Origin: Balanoglossus misakiensis
Taxonomy: Eukaryota > Hemichordata
Direction: 5' to 3'
Length of the DNA stretch: 64,000 nucleotides
Assembly (NCBI GenBank): GCA_040954595.2
Contig: CM082583.2
Coordinates: 3,782,001-3,846,000 of the forward strand
Shown: positions 1-10,838 of the stretch, one piece after another
Numbering within the stretch: position 1 is the first letter of the stretch
Layout of the letters: each line of letters starts with the position of its first letter
Position numbers and translations under genes: made by a program
The notes under the pieces: model-generated
Told to the model about the DNA's origin: nothing
Databases searched by the model: none
Seen by the model: only the letters and a program-made list of their open reading frames with translations

Positions 1-57
1 CTGTAGGGGGCTTAGGTGTGGAGAGCAAGTGGATTGTGTGTACAAGTATCTGTACAA

Positions 58-262
58 CAGATGTGTAGATGTGATTTGGTGTGAGGATGTGAACTTATCG
101 ACATGAAAGTGTGAATCAATATGAATCCCTCAAAAAAATGGGGTAAGACATTTCACCCTATGGGAAGCTGAATTGGGAGGGAGTAAAACACATGTTTTGT
201 GAGGAATCTTTGGGGGAGAGCAATAGTGGTGGAATTGCTGGAATAGCTGTTGTGTCAATACC
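58..262. repeat. Duplicated ~200-bp sequence, copy 1
   Basis: Closely matches 2388-2564 in the same orientation. Shared stretches include gcagatgtgatttggtg-like, aagctgaattgggag and gctggaatagctgtt. Small indels separate the copies. It could be a dispersed repeat or the trace of an intron duplication within MALT1. Confidence 0.75.
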
Positions 263-313
263 CTGTATGTGTCCAGAAAGTAGTTTTCACACAAGTCTTG
301 ATTTTACTTATTC

Positions 314-507
314 TTTAAAGGTATACAGTCACCTCCAATTTACATATGCCCATATATGGCTGAAATGGCGTATTTGAGGGTTCTAAAGAACACATGGTGG
401 CACTCTTTTTTTGCGTGTGCCACCCACTGAAAATCTGTGATTGGCTAGATCTCAATTTGCCATGGTAACTGTAGCTAATTTTCCATGGGTGACCGTATGC
501 CTTTAAG
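314..507. mobile_element. MITE-like family B, copy 1
   Basis: About 190 bp. Terminal inverted repeats read TTTAAAGGTATACAGTCACC at the left and the complement GGTGACCGTATGCCTTTAA at the right. The interior carries GTGGGTGGCACACGC-like and CCAATCACAG-like blocks on one strand or the other. Other copies: 6984-7183, 17541-17724, 38621-38797. No coding capacity. Confidence 0.85.
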
Positions 508-902
508 GACACTGTTATGGGAAACACCCTTTTTAGTCGGCACAGCAAGTTGGCCAGTTAGGCCTTACCCATCAGCCAATTTGTTAACTAATTACCAAGA
601 CACGCGTCTATTTCAAGGTGAAACTCAATACATTGGATCAGACACTCCGTCTCCATTATTTTAGGGGATAATTGTGTAAACTATTCTTAAAATGAAACAG
701 TTCTCGGTATTCATTTTTCAGGACAAGATTGGGTTAATTGTTCTCAGCGAACACTGATAAACTAACATATTAAATTCTTATTTATGGATTGAAAACTGGA
801 ATATTGATGTGTCCAGCGCTTCAGGATACTATATCATAATATATTAGTGAAGCAAGTTACCATTTGAAGTTGTTCATTGATTTTTTTCTTGTTTGGTTTC
901 AG

Positions 903-3900
903 AGATGTGTCAAATATTGAAAGTTTTGCAATGGAGTCCCTGAGACCTGGTGGAAGCCCAACATCCTCCTTGTTGCAGGATCTGGCCAACAGAGGGCGCA
1001 CTGTTGGCCAATTGATCAGCTACTTGGAAACAATGAAGCATGAAAAGGCATTAAGGCTCCTGAAGAGAGAAGGTCAGATAGATCACTTCACTGAAAACTT
1101 TGAATCTATTAAGAGCCATTTCAAATGAGCATGAATGTATTGTAACAGGGGAGATGATGAAGATTTCTTACACTCCTAAGGACCTGGGATCATATTTCTC
1201 ACACCAGTTGGGATTTTTGATAAGTGTGAGAAATATGATCCCAGGTCCTTGGTGTGTGGGATTATATTTCTCACACAGCCAAAAATTAGCCAAATTCATA
1301 TTAGAAACATTGTATAATTGACTGTGGAACTGTCGTCTGGCACATTGTAGTTGCAGTCCGTTGTAGTTTCTGTCTGTGTAATACACGCCATTGGATAACA
1401 TTTAGCGCACATTAATTGAGGAATGTTTTATCATCCAATCAGCGCTCGCGTCATATACAGCTTTCGGTTCAGTGAGAGAGTGGGATCGATTTGTTCTCAC
1501 TCTCTGTCGGATCCCACACTCTCAGCATGCCAGGAGTGTGAGAATAATAGAATCTCAACAATGTTCAGTACATTCTTTTCTTTATAAGTTAAAATGAGAA
1601 TAGTTGATCCAATGTCAGGATCGTTACTATGCTCATCTCTATATAAACAGGTTTTTTATCTAAATTAATTTCTTCAATAGTCAATTTGTCACAATGAGCT
1701 TGTCTTTTGATTTCTGTTTCTGTTTAGAACCCGTTAAAATCACCAGACAGCCTACATCAACGTCTGTCATGGCTAATGATACACTGGTTTTAAAGTGTGA
1801 AGCACGCGGCTTCCCTTATCCCCGTTACCAGTGGTTTAAAACTGTCATTGAAGAAGTCAATGGAAAAGCCCGTTATTGCACTGTGCTAATTGACAGCGGC
1901 ACTGATAAAATTCTGAAGATACCATATGTGACTGAAGATCAAAATGGCAAGTACATCTGCCGTGTTCACAACAGGATCAGCTATCAAATGTCAGGCTGGG
2001 TGGATGTAAATGTCATTTCTAAACATGGTAAGTTAATTTCTTTGGCAAATATTATTGCCTTAATATCCAAAACACTTTCTATATTATGAATCTGTCTCTA
2101 CCTGGGTAGTTTTATGTTCCCATAAGCCATATTAAATATGGCGAAGCAGCGTTCTCCCCAGGGTTTGAGGAAAGCATGGCGGCTAATTTGCATAACACTA
2201 TAATCAATTGTTATGTTAATTAAGTGCTATTGTTTTCTCAAAATTAAAGAGTGGTGGCCACCATGCTTTAATTGCTCTAGGGAGAACACTGGGTGGAGGA
2301 TTATTAGTTTGGAGTAGAGAGCTTTTGAATATTGTGCGTCCATCAACGGTATAAACTTGAAAATGGAAGCTTGTATCATAGCGATGGTTGATGTGCAGAT
2401 GTGATTTGGTGGCAGGATGTAAATATGTCGACATGAAAATGGGCATAGAAACCTCAAAAATGGGAAAATACATTTCACCCTCTAGAAAGCTGAATTGGGA
2501 GAGAGTACATTGCGTGTTTTGTAAGGAATCTTTGGGGAGAGCTGGAATAGCTGTTTTGTCAAAAAAACCTAATTGCAAAGTCTAAATTTTCACCTCACTG
2601 TAAAAATCATGGGACATGTACCCATGTTTTATGAGTATGGTGCATGGGAACAGCTGCCTCAGTGATGACACAATGTAACATGTTTATATAGGCGTTAATT
2701 CATTACACCGGCTCAGGTCTGGTCAGCAAAACCATCTCAGATCTGAAATGTATGTTCTACGACCACTTAAACTGTTTACACGTAATATGTTATGCCAGTA
2801 TTTTGAGCTGAGACCTTTCAGACATTTTTCTATGGTCCCTGTGTTAATGCCTGGTCAACCCCAACAAAATTTCAAAAAGCTAATAAATTGGCTTTCAATT
2901 CAGATCAACCCAAGATAGAGGTTCAGCCCAGAAGTCAGACTGTTGAAGAAGGATCGCCAATAAAGCTAGTGTGTGCAGCTAGTGGATCACCTGCACCTAC
3001 CTACCAGTGGTATCGCAATGAACAACATATTGAAAATGAAACTTCTCCAAAGTTATATGTAAGTATCGATCAAACCATTTAGTTTGTGTGTTGTACTGTG
3101 GTCACCATCTGTTTTTTCAAACAGTATAAATGATCAAGATTAGGATATGAATAAACAGGGGGGGGGGGGGGTGGAGTTTGCATGTATCACCAGAATTTGG
3201 ACACCTGGGGTGTGACTCTATTTCTTTGATGCTGCCGACTAAAACGACACACTTTCGGGATGGAGGTATTGAACGCCCTCAAATTAGACGACTGTACCTT
3301 ACAGTGTATGGGTTTAGCTGCAACACGAACATACATTTTCATTTATAATGACTATTTCTTCACGTGTGCATCTGAATACACTACTAGGTCCTGCATGTTA
3401 CTGTTAACCTGTGATATATTTGCCAAGTGATGCACCTCGGCTCAGGTGTGTTGATTGCTTTGATGCAATTGCTAGTTGGACTTCCTGCTGTCTGCTTTCA
3501 ACCATTTTGTTGCATTCTTCCTTTCAGTGGGAAAAGGCTCTTTTGGCTGACGAGGCGATTTATTGTTGTAAGATAAGCAATAAAAATGGAGAAGTTTGGA
3601 CGCAGCCAGTGGAAGTCAGTGTCAGTAAGTTGCCATCATATTCCGTCATACACTGGTACTCTGTAATTCTTTCTTTAAAGCAATTTGAACAAATATTAAA
3701 TGGGTGCTGCACCCATTTAAACAGCCTCCATACAAAAAGAACACAACTATCATGGTATGTGTTGCCAAGAGATGAAACAACAACAAGCAAATTAAATGAA
3801 GGTTGCATTACCCATTTACTGTGGAATATGTTACTGTAAATAAATGTCTTGTTTTGAATGCAGTATTTTCTTGTTCTCTTCAGTACCAAAAGGTCCACCA

Positions 3901-6900
3901 CAGATAATGCGGCAACCTACAAGTGTAGATTGTGATGTTGGTGGTAAGGTCATATTTAAATGTGAGGTCAGAGGGAAAGAACCACTGTACATTCAGTGGT
4001 TAAAAGATGGAAAGGAACTGAATGGTAAGTCTAAGGATCATATTCATTTCAAATAAATACCACATAGTACAGTAGTTTAAAGAGCTGCAACTGGATAAAA
4101 AAATTTAAGCTTTAAATAATCCCGGATGCTATGTTTTTTCACAGGTGCAAACAATAGAATATTATGTATCAATGAATGCCATCATGGTGACAGGGGAGAA
4201 TATGTATGCCAAATCAAAAATATTAATGGAGATGTTGTGAGTTGGCCAGCCACATTAACATTTCGCGACAATTTCCATCCAGCTGTACATGAATATGGTA
4301 CGTGAACCGACTCTTCATTTTTTGTTGAACTTGGGAGTGCTTATTGAAGGGGTTGTCGCGCCGCGTGGGTGTCCCCCCTTGATGAGAATATGTCCTCCCA
4401 TACCACCCCTTTGCATTCACCACGAACCTACTAGGATCTTCAGTTGCTGTCATGCCCAGTCTACGCTACGGTTGGCTGCTTCGTTCATTCTAAGAATTAT
4501 CATATTTGAGGGATTTGTGGATGAATTGTAATGTTTATAAACAAACAAACGTGGGCTTCACTTTAAATGGACATGGTAATGATTCTGTTAAATTTTCTAC
4601 ATTACAGCTACAGACAAGGTTGCCTTGGTGATTGCAAATCAAGAATTTCGCAGTGAAGGACCTCTGCATGCCCCTGCCAAAGATGCGTACACTTTAAAAG
4701 CAATTCTGTCAGAGAAGTGTGATTTCAAAGTTGTTGCACTCATAGATTTAACTTTGGAAGAAATGAAAACAGCTGTTGATGCGTTCTGTATGCTGTTAGG
4801 CTCTGGAGTCTATGGTAAGTTCTACTTACTTGTGATTTTTCAGTCTGTAGATTCCGTTTGTGAATATAATCTCACTTTCTGTCTGTCTGTCTGTCTATTT
4901 ATTTATGTAGGTCTGTTCTACTTTGCCGGTCATGGCTTTGACCACAATGGCCAGAGTTATCTGGTACCAGTAGATGCACCATCTGCCTATGGACCAGACC
5001 AGTGTCTGTGTGCACAGTATATCTTGGAGAGAATGCAAGCTCAAAACACTGGACTCAACGTAATCCTACTGGACATCTGCAGAAATCAGTATGTCAGTTA
5101 TAATACCTAACATTTCACACAGTTACAGTAGTACTTTGGTTGTCTGTATATACCTCCTAAAATGTGTGAACATTTGGGCCATCCCAAGAAGAAAAAGGGT
5201 CTTATGGGAGCGCGATACTTTTGACCATAAGACCCCTTTCTGCTTGGGATAGCATTTTACAGGCCATGTACTGATTCGTTACAGTAGACCAAAACACCCA
5301 ATAAAACCACTGTATAGATTATGTTTTGAATATTGTAATTTGTATTGCTAACTTAACTTAACAATGACAGTAATGGCTCACAATCTATCAGTATAAGTGC
5401 AAGGCTAATGTGCGCATCCTCACTATCAAAGTGCATGTGAAAGTGATTGCCCAAAGTGAGAATTGAGGGACATCAGGAACATATCAAATTCGGGCCCAGA
5501 AAGCAAAAAACAAAAGTCACTACTGTTTTTACGTGCTCTTTTGTTAATCACTTTCACGCCCACTTTGATTGTGAGGTCACCGCACTTTAGCCGGCGCTTA
5601 TGTATTTTTGATACCCTGTAAATACCTTGTATAACACAAGTATTTTTGTCTCCTAGTTACAAAAATTCATATGTACGTGGAACGGCTGTCCAAACTTATG
5701 AGCCTCCAGTCAGAGGCAATACAGTATTTGGATATGCATCGTAAGTAACGACAGTTTTAAAAAGTAATGTATAAAAAGCAGTAGGGCTGATTGCATTACA
5801 GTTGTGGGTAAAACGTATTAAAACCCCATGAGTTATCAAATTTCTCATATTTTTCCTACAGTAAAATACTTCAAATCTTCTCCTTTAGAAACATCACCAA
5901 TACATAGTTTCATTTTATCAGGTTTAGAAATGTACATCAGTAATTAGAATGCATACATTTGTAGCAGCCAGTAGTTTTTTCAGGAGATGTAGAATTCCCA
6001 TTGTGGGGTTATAGAGCATCATTTCCAGAAAAGTGTAACACATACATATACTGAACTGGTTTGTGTATATGTACTATAGAAGCTTCACTACTGGAGCATT
6101 TGAAGTGAATGGTGCAGAAAATGGCATCTTCATGAAATATTTGAAGAAGCATGTGGCAAATGATGAGAAAGTGACAGTCATGTTGGATAGAGTCATTGCT
6201 GGTGAGTAGTTTTCAATGACATTGGTCAGGAATTTCTTTTACATTGAATGTAAAACACAAACTGATTAAATTCAGACATCTCTCATGTCTTATAAATTGA
6301 GGATGTACAATCTGTAAACTTGAAAGTATGTCATTTTATTGTGGATTTTGGGATTCTCCTTTGTAAGTATAAAAGAAATACATTATAAAATTTTGGGACC
6401 AACATGCTTGCTTTTGAAATTCACGGCTGTGAATTTAGTCGATAATGAAAAAACCTGCAAGAAAAAGCCAAATCAACATTTATTCACCATTGTTTTGGTC
6501 GTAGTACATGTATGAAATGATGCAAAAATGAAACATACTTAGTAGTTCCTGCTGCTTATATTCATATTGGCTGGAACTGACACATGGATGATCATAATCC
6601 CCAACTTTGACTTGTAGAACAAAATACACTTCAGTTGTCCTTGCCTCTTTTAGATCTTTCAGATGACCTTGATGCGAGAGGCAGACAGTTTCCAGAGATA
6701 AGGTCCAATTTAAGGGAATATCGAACATTACTAGATCCCATCAACTTCACTGGTCGCACTCAGGAATTCTCCAAACGTCAAGAGAACTGGGCAGCTGTGA
6801 ATAGTAAGCTCAATTATTTTTGTATTCTGTAGACCCATGCATGCATGCACCGACAATTGTATGTCACTGCATCCAGGATATTTTGCCATAATTGTGTATC

Positions 6901-9386
6901 TGCATAATTCATTGCCTGTTGATGCCTGAAATGCAAGAGTCTCTGCTAAGTTTCTTAGTATTTCTTCCCCAAACCCTGTGCTATTAAAGGTATATGGTCA
7001 CCTATGGAAAATTAGCTGTATAATATATAGTTACCATGGCAAAATGAGATCTAGCCAATCACAGATTTTCAGTGGGTGGCACACGCAAAAAAAAGAGCGC
7101 CACCATGTGTTCTTTAGAACGCTCAAATACTCCATTTCAGCCATATATGGGCGTATGTAAATTGGAGTGACTGTATTGTAAAACCGTAATTAAATGTCTT
7201 TACAAAGGGTTCATAACCTGCTGGATTATGGCCCGGAAAATTCCTGTTTTTCTACCAATGCTGCAACAAAAAAATATCAAAAATCTGTAAATTGAGTGAT
7301 CATGGTTCCATCAAGACTAAACAATGACATCTGAGCTTCATTATACCTATTGTGATGCAGCATAAATTCATATACATAAAGAAAAAGCTTCTTTACACAA
7401 TTCAGTAATTGACAGAAAAACAGGAAATTTTCACTCAGAACTTGACATTGTGTAGTACTGTACTAGTATAATTTTGGAAACTGTTTGCCTTGATTTCCCT
7501 CTTCAGGGCTTCCAATGGAGAGTCCAATCTATGTCAAGACGTGTCTCAAACTTGCCACTGAGCAAATTACCATCATTGTCAAGATTTCCTTCTTTGCTGA
7601 ATGCTCCAATGTATTGTGCATTGATATACAAGTGGAAGATCCAGGTCCCACATCACGCTGTACTGCCAAGATTCAAGACTTTCCACCAGTAAGTTGAATT
7701 CTGACCATTTGCTTGCAGCAAAGTCGGAATACATGTGTGCGTATATACTATATCCACTGTCAGTGAAGTGGAGCAGATCAGAGTATCTGTCTATCTCTCA
7801 TCTGTCCATGGTTGACTTAATTAATTCTTCTCAGAAACCACCCTTCATATGGCTGTTGTGTGTTATATACTTTTTGTCAGATTGTTAAAATTGCGGCTAA
7901 ATGTGCAATATTGTATTTTGTAGCAAATTTGTCATTTCTGCATTTTTTCTTCTGACATATCATATTTGACTATTTGACACTTTATTATTTGTAGGAGTTA
8001 GATGTAAACATCAAGTACATGAACAAACAACACAGGAATACTGTTTGTGTAAGTGGGAAAATTTCATATACATTTGTACTTCTAACTCTGCATGAGCTCC
8101 TTACAGAAATCGTTGACTTTGTGGGCGATTCATAATCTTTTGCTTCAATGGCCATGGCACTGCGTTCTTTCAATGGGATTTTTTTTAATTCATTTATTGC
8201 CTGAGAATTGTGATGTAATGGCATGCAGCCCTATTCAGAATCAGAGCTATGATTTCTTATGTAGAAAACTGTAAACCGGGAAATTTTCGTGATATCAAAA
8301 GAAGCAACTGTTCACTAACTGCATCATTATAATAAGTCATGCTGTTTGCAGATTGGAAAAGTTTTTGTTCTTATTTCGGTAACAAATTTCAAGTGCACAG
8401 ATAATTTGCATAACATCTTAATTTTTTCACAGGAACCAAGACATGCTCACCAGGCTCATCAGTCTGAAAATGATGTCCTCAGATCAAGAGTGAAAAACAT
8501 ACAGAAATTACATGTAAGTTCTTTATTTGCTTTCAAAGAGAGATTAAATATTTACAACATACATAGATCCACTGATTTTGATTTTACAAAAGTAAATTAT
8601 GGTGGTATTATTTCTATGGTAAAATTTGAAACTTGTGTCAAATTGAAGAGGGCTATGATATGCAGTCCTACTTGTGTCTGAGATAACCACAATGGTGTGT
8701 TCAAGCCATTGACCATTCTCTGGCCATTTTACATATGAGATATTTATTGAACGTTGAATGGTTTTGTCGTGGTTTCATTTCTGCGTGAAAATTTTGGATG
8801 TTATTGATGGTAGAACGAATTGTTACAATTGTGAAAGTTCTGCTGCAGAATACACCCCATCACTGGTGAAACTAGTTTCTGTGACAAAAGTTCTGTTTAA
8901 AATCACACACCTGTGTTAGTACCGTGCACATCTGTGTCTATACACACAAAGCAACATAAAAGCATGTCAAATAACATGATCTAGTCACATCAGTGACCAT
9001 TGTATTAAGTCAATCTAATCTACTCTGACTATTGGTGAGTTGCATATCTAACAGACAGTGGATGGAAAAACATTGTACAGAAATAATTTTATTCTGGTAA
9101 AATGCTGTTTTCTAACGGAATATTTCCATTGTTGCTTACTGTTTCTGGGCTTCATTTTAGTGCCAGTGTCTTCAACTCTCATGTAGTAGTTCAGCTGTAC
9201 TTTTATTCTTTTATATTTCTCATTATTTTTGTTTCTTTTCAGGGACCATTGAATCTGTCCATAGTTCTTGACGTGACGTACAAAGGCAATGTCTTCAAAG
9301 CCAAACATCGTCTGGATCTTCCAGAGCCACTGATCGCCCGATCGGAAATATTCAAAAGGCGGCCAGTGGAACACAGTTATCCATAA
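903..9386 (+). CDS. MALT1: MALT1 paracaspase, 5'-partial, 15 exons
   Basis: Encodes a paracaspase, the Arg-specific cysteine protease and scaffold that in vertebrates acts with CARD-BCL10 and TRAF6 upstream of NF-kB. Exons seen: 903-1072, 1728-2027, 2904-3058, 3528-3624, 3884-4024, 4145-4297, 4608-4814, 4911-5088, 5657-5740, 6080-6201, 6654-6803, 7507-7688, 7995-8048, 8433-8513, 9243-9386. All introns are GT-AG and every junction keeps frame, giving about 738 residues (human MALT1 is 824). Order: end of a death domain (SPTSSLL, GRTVGQLI), three Ig domains, caspase-like domain with FYFAGHGF and LLDIC, C-terminal Ig-like region, stop at 9384. The start codon and N-terminal death-domain exon lie upstream of the window. 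Family identity is strong from domain order and motifs; one-to-one orthology is inferred. Confidence 0.93.
1165..1545. mobile_element. Foldback element in MALT1 intron
   Basis: About 380 bp with imperfect terminal inverted repeats (TTCTTACACTCCT left; AGGAGTGTGAGAAT right). It contains a near-perfect palindrome with arms about 1178-1207 (AAGGACCTGGGATCATATTT) and 1224-1253. No ORF of note. It fills most of the intron between the death-domain and Ig1 exons. Confidence 0.75.
2146..2292. mobile_element. MITE-like family C, copy 1
   Basis: About 147 bp with inverted ends GCGTTCTCCCCAGG and CTAGGGAGAACACTG. The interior includes a TTAATTAAGTG-type AT core. A reverse-oriented relative is at 18654-18805. 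Confidence 0.8.
2388..2564. repeat. Duplicated ~200-bp sequence, copy 2
   Basis: Direct copy of the sequence at 58-262, located in the intron between the Ig1 and Ig2 exons. It is not bounded by visible terminal inverted repeats. Confidence 0.75.
3159..3170. repeat. Poly-G tract
   Basis: A run of G in the intron between the two Ig2 exons of MALT1. Apart from it, the 3059-3527 intron shows nothing recognisable. Confidence 0.8.
5182..5252. repeat. Short perfect-stem hairpin in MALT1 intron
   Basis: Arms read ATCCCAAG...GGGTCTTATGG and CCATAAGACCC...CTTGGGAT, leaving a short loop. It is a foldback remnant in the intron between exons 4911-5088 and 5657-5740. Confidence 0.8.
5405..5595. mobile_element. 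Foldback element with ~40-bp inverted arms
   Basis: The left arm contains ATCAAAGTG and GTGAAAGTGATT. The right arm contains AATCACTTTCAC and CACTTTGAT. Both ends carry a GTGCGC/GCAC-like edge. About 190 bp, no ORF. Same MALT1 intron as the hairpin at 5182. Confidence 0.78.
6984..7183. mobile_element. MITE-like family B, copy 2
   Basis: Inverted relative to copy 1. It begins TTAAAGGTATATGGTCACC and ends near TGGAGTGACTGTATTG; the right terminus is decayed. It lies in the MALT1 intron between exons 6654-6803 and 7507-7688. Confidence 0.83.
7507..9386 (+). other. MALT1: C-terminal Ig-like region and tail of MALT1
   Basis: Exons 7507-7688, 7995-8048, 8433-8513 and 9243-9386 match the C-terminal Ig3 region of vertebrate MALT1 in position and pattern (for example IQKLHGPLNLSIVLDVTY). 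Exons 7995-8048 (18 codons) and 8433-8513 (27 codons, His-rich) are both phase 0-0, so either could be skipped in frame. The protein ends shortly after this domain with RRPVEHSYP. Confidence 0.82.
8271..8310. repeat. Single end of a family E-like repeat
   Basis: ACTGTAAACCGGGAAATTTT resembles the terminal repeat of the elements at 48839, 50102 and 54829, but no matching second end is seen. The neighbouring MALT1 intron sequence (8049-8432 and 8514-9242) shows nothing else. Confidence 0.55.
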
Positions 9387-9526
9387 CACTGATTTGGCAC
9401 ATCTCTGAGTTGATAATGTCATCCATGCTTGAAGAAGTCTTCCAAGATAAAAAAAACCCCACTTAGCTTAGGTTGATTTTGATAAGAACAAGAACACAAG
9501 TTTACTCAACCAAGTAATAATCCGTA

Positions 9527-9745
9527 ATAGACACGAGAATGAAAAACTCGCCTAATTGGTGTTTACCATTTATTCATTTTGGCAAGATTTTTACTCTCAT
9601 ACCCTACAAACAGGATGGAAGTTGTGTGTGGTTAAACGTTGATTCACTATATATCCACATGTAGAGTACAGTAACATAAATGGTGTCTTGTAGCAAACAT
9701 ATTTCATGGAAAAAGGGGCAGCGAGAGAGACTTTGTCCCTTTAAT
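9527..9745 (+). repeat. Dispersed repeat family A, copy 1
   Basis: Shares with 16390-16640 and 26797-26987 a ~200-bp core: GGATGGAAGTTGTGTGTGG, TATCCACATGTAGA, GGTGTCTTGTA, and an end GACTTTGTCCCTTTAAT. An inverted arm precedes the core (AAAACTCGCC versus GGCAAGATTTTT). Confidence 0.83.
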
Positions 9746-10832
9746 GGTGGTTTTAAAAACATGACAGTTAGGCTGAAAAATGTTAAAACGTGTTGAAATT
9801 TTAAAGGGACAAAGTCGCTAACTTTTAACATTATTGTAGTTATTTTTATTTCTTGTGTTTGGATATTTATGTTATTCTGATCACTGAAACATGCTAAATA
9901 ACTATTTGGTACAACTTAACCCACTTCCTGAACGTGAGTATAACATGAGAATTTGTGTGCAGTATTATTTTTGGTACTGACCATAAATTATGTGATGGAA
10001 GTATTTACATGTAATTAATGTCCATGCATGTATGTGTTTTGAAGGGGAGTCACAATGACAGGTCATTGCACATTTTTCAGTAAATAGAACATAAATAGCC
10101 CATGGAATGAAAGAAAAAATAGCCAAACTGATATCAAAAGTTACTGATTTTGTCCCTTTAGTAAGTGTTTGTAGACTGATGTATTGGTGAGATTAGTTGA
10201 AAGTAGTGCTTGAACAAATAGAACAGAAATGCTCAGCTACTGAAATCAGGCATAAAACCTCATAATCATGTCTTTCTACCCCAAAAAGAGGTGGCCATGG
10301 GCCTCTTGAAATGTTACAATCCAGATGTACAAGGCAAACACACACATAAACATACAAAGTAAAGCAGAACTTAATTTGTTTTTTAATGCTATTATGTTTA
10401 GTGAGATTCATTTCAGTCACATACATGTACAATCATGAGTGTTGTGTGGACATGTGCATAAGACTGAAGGATCCATCTCTTGAAAGCCATTGCATCTTCA
10501 GAACACACTTGCCTCATAGCAGACAGTCAAGGGACTTGACAGGTGGCCGTTATACACAGGTCAATTATTAATGCACATGTAAATTGCACAGGACTGTATA
10601 AAAGTGGCCACTAACACATTGTCGACTGTAGTTTAAGAGTGTGCATTCGAAAATTATTGACTTGATATGATGCTATTGAGCAATATATTGTCATTATTGC
10701 AAAGTATACAGATTTTAAAAAAAAATGATATACACTGTAATAAGAAAAGTTGCGAGTGTTCTTTTCAAAGAACCCAGTGTTAATCTTATAGTCATTCACA
10801 TAGATAAACCTCCTTTATATCATATTTACTTA

Positions 10833-10838
10833 AATAAA
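10833..10838 (+). promoter_or_regulatory. Candidate poly(A) signal, MALT1
   Basis: AATAAA followed about 20 nt later by a GT-rich stretch (attgtgattgtgtg). A second AATAAA at 11056-11061 is also followed by T/GT-rich sequence. Either would give a MALT1 3' UTR of roughly 1.5-1.7 kb. Confidence 0.45.

Larger units (their letters stand above)
1..902. other. Intron upstream of first visible MALT1 exon
   Basis: No convincing exon. It holds one member of a roughly 200-bp duplicated sequence (58-262) and a MITE-like element (314-507). The acceptor at 901-902 (gtttcag) opens the first visible death-domain exon. Remaining bases show nothing recognisable. Confidence 0.7.
1728..4297 (+). other. MALT1: Three tandem Ig domains of MALT1
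   Basis: Ig1 is one exon (1728-2027; KCEARG, YQWFK, YICRVHN). Ig2 is two exons (2904-3058 and 3528-3624; LVCAASG, YQWYRN, IYCCKISN). Ig3 is two exons (3884-4024 and 4145-4297; FKCEVRG, IQWLKDG, YVCQIKN). Each has the Cys/Trp/Cys pattern of an I-set-like fold. Every domain starts and ends at a phase-1 intron, so a whole domain can be gained or lost without a frameshift. Human MALT1 has two Ig domains here, so the third is an addition or an ancestral domain lost in vertebrates. Confidence 0.88.
4608..6803 (+). other. MALT1: Caspase-like (peptidase C14) domain of MALT1
   Basis: Coded by exons 4608-4814, 4911-5088, 5657-5740, 6080-6201 and 6654-6803. It begins DKVALVIANQEF, like the human domain. 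The catalytic His is codon 4931-4933 in AGHGF and the catalytic Cys is codon 5078-5080 in LLDICRN. The Asp two residues before the Cys and the acidic VVALIDLT segment, which in the family help form the Arg-binding S1 pocket, are present. The small-subunit part carries ENGIFMKYL. Nothing suggests an inactive enzyme. Confidence 0.9.
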
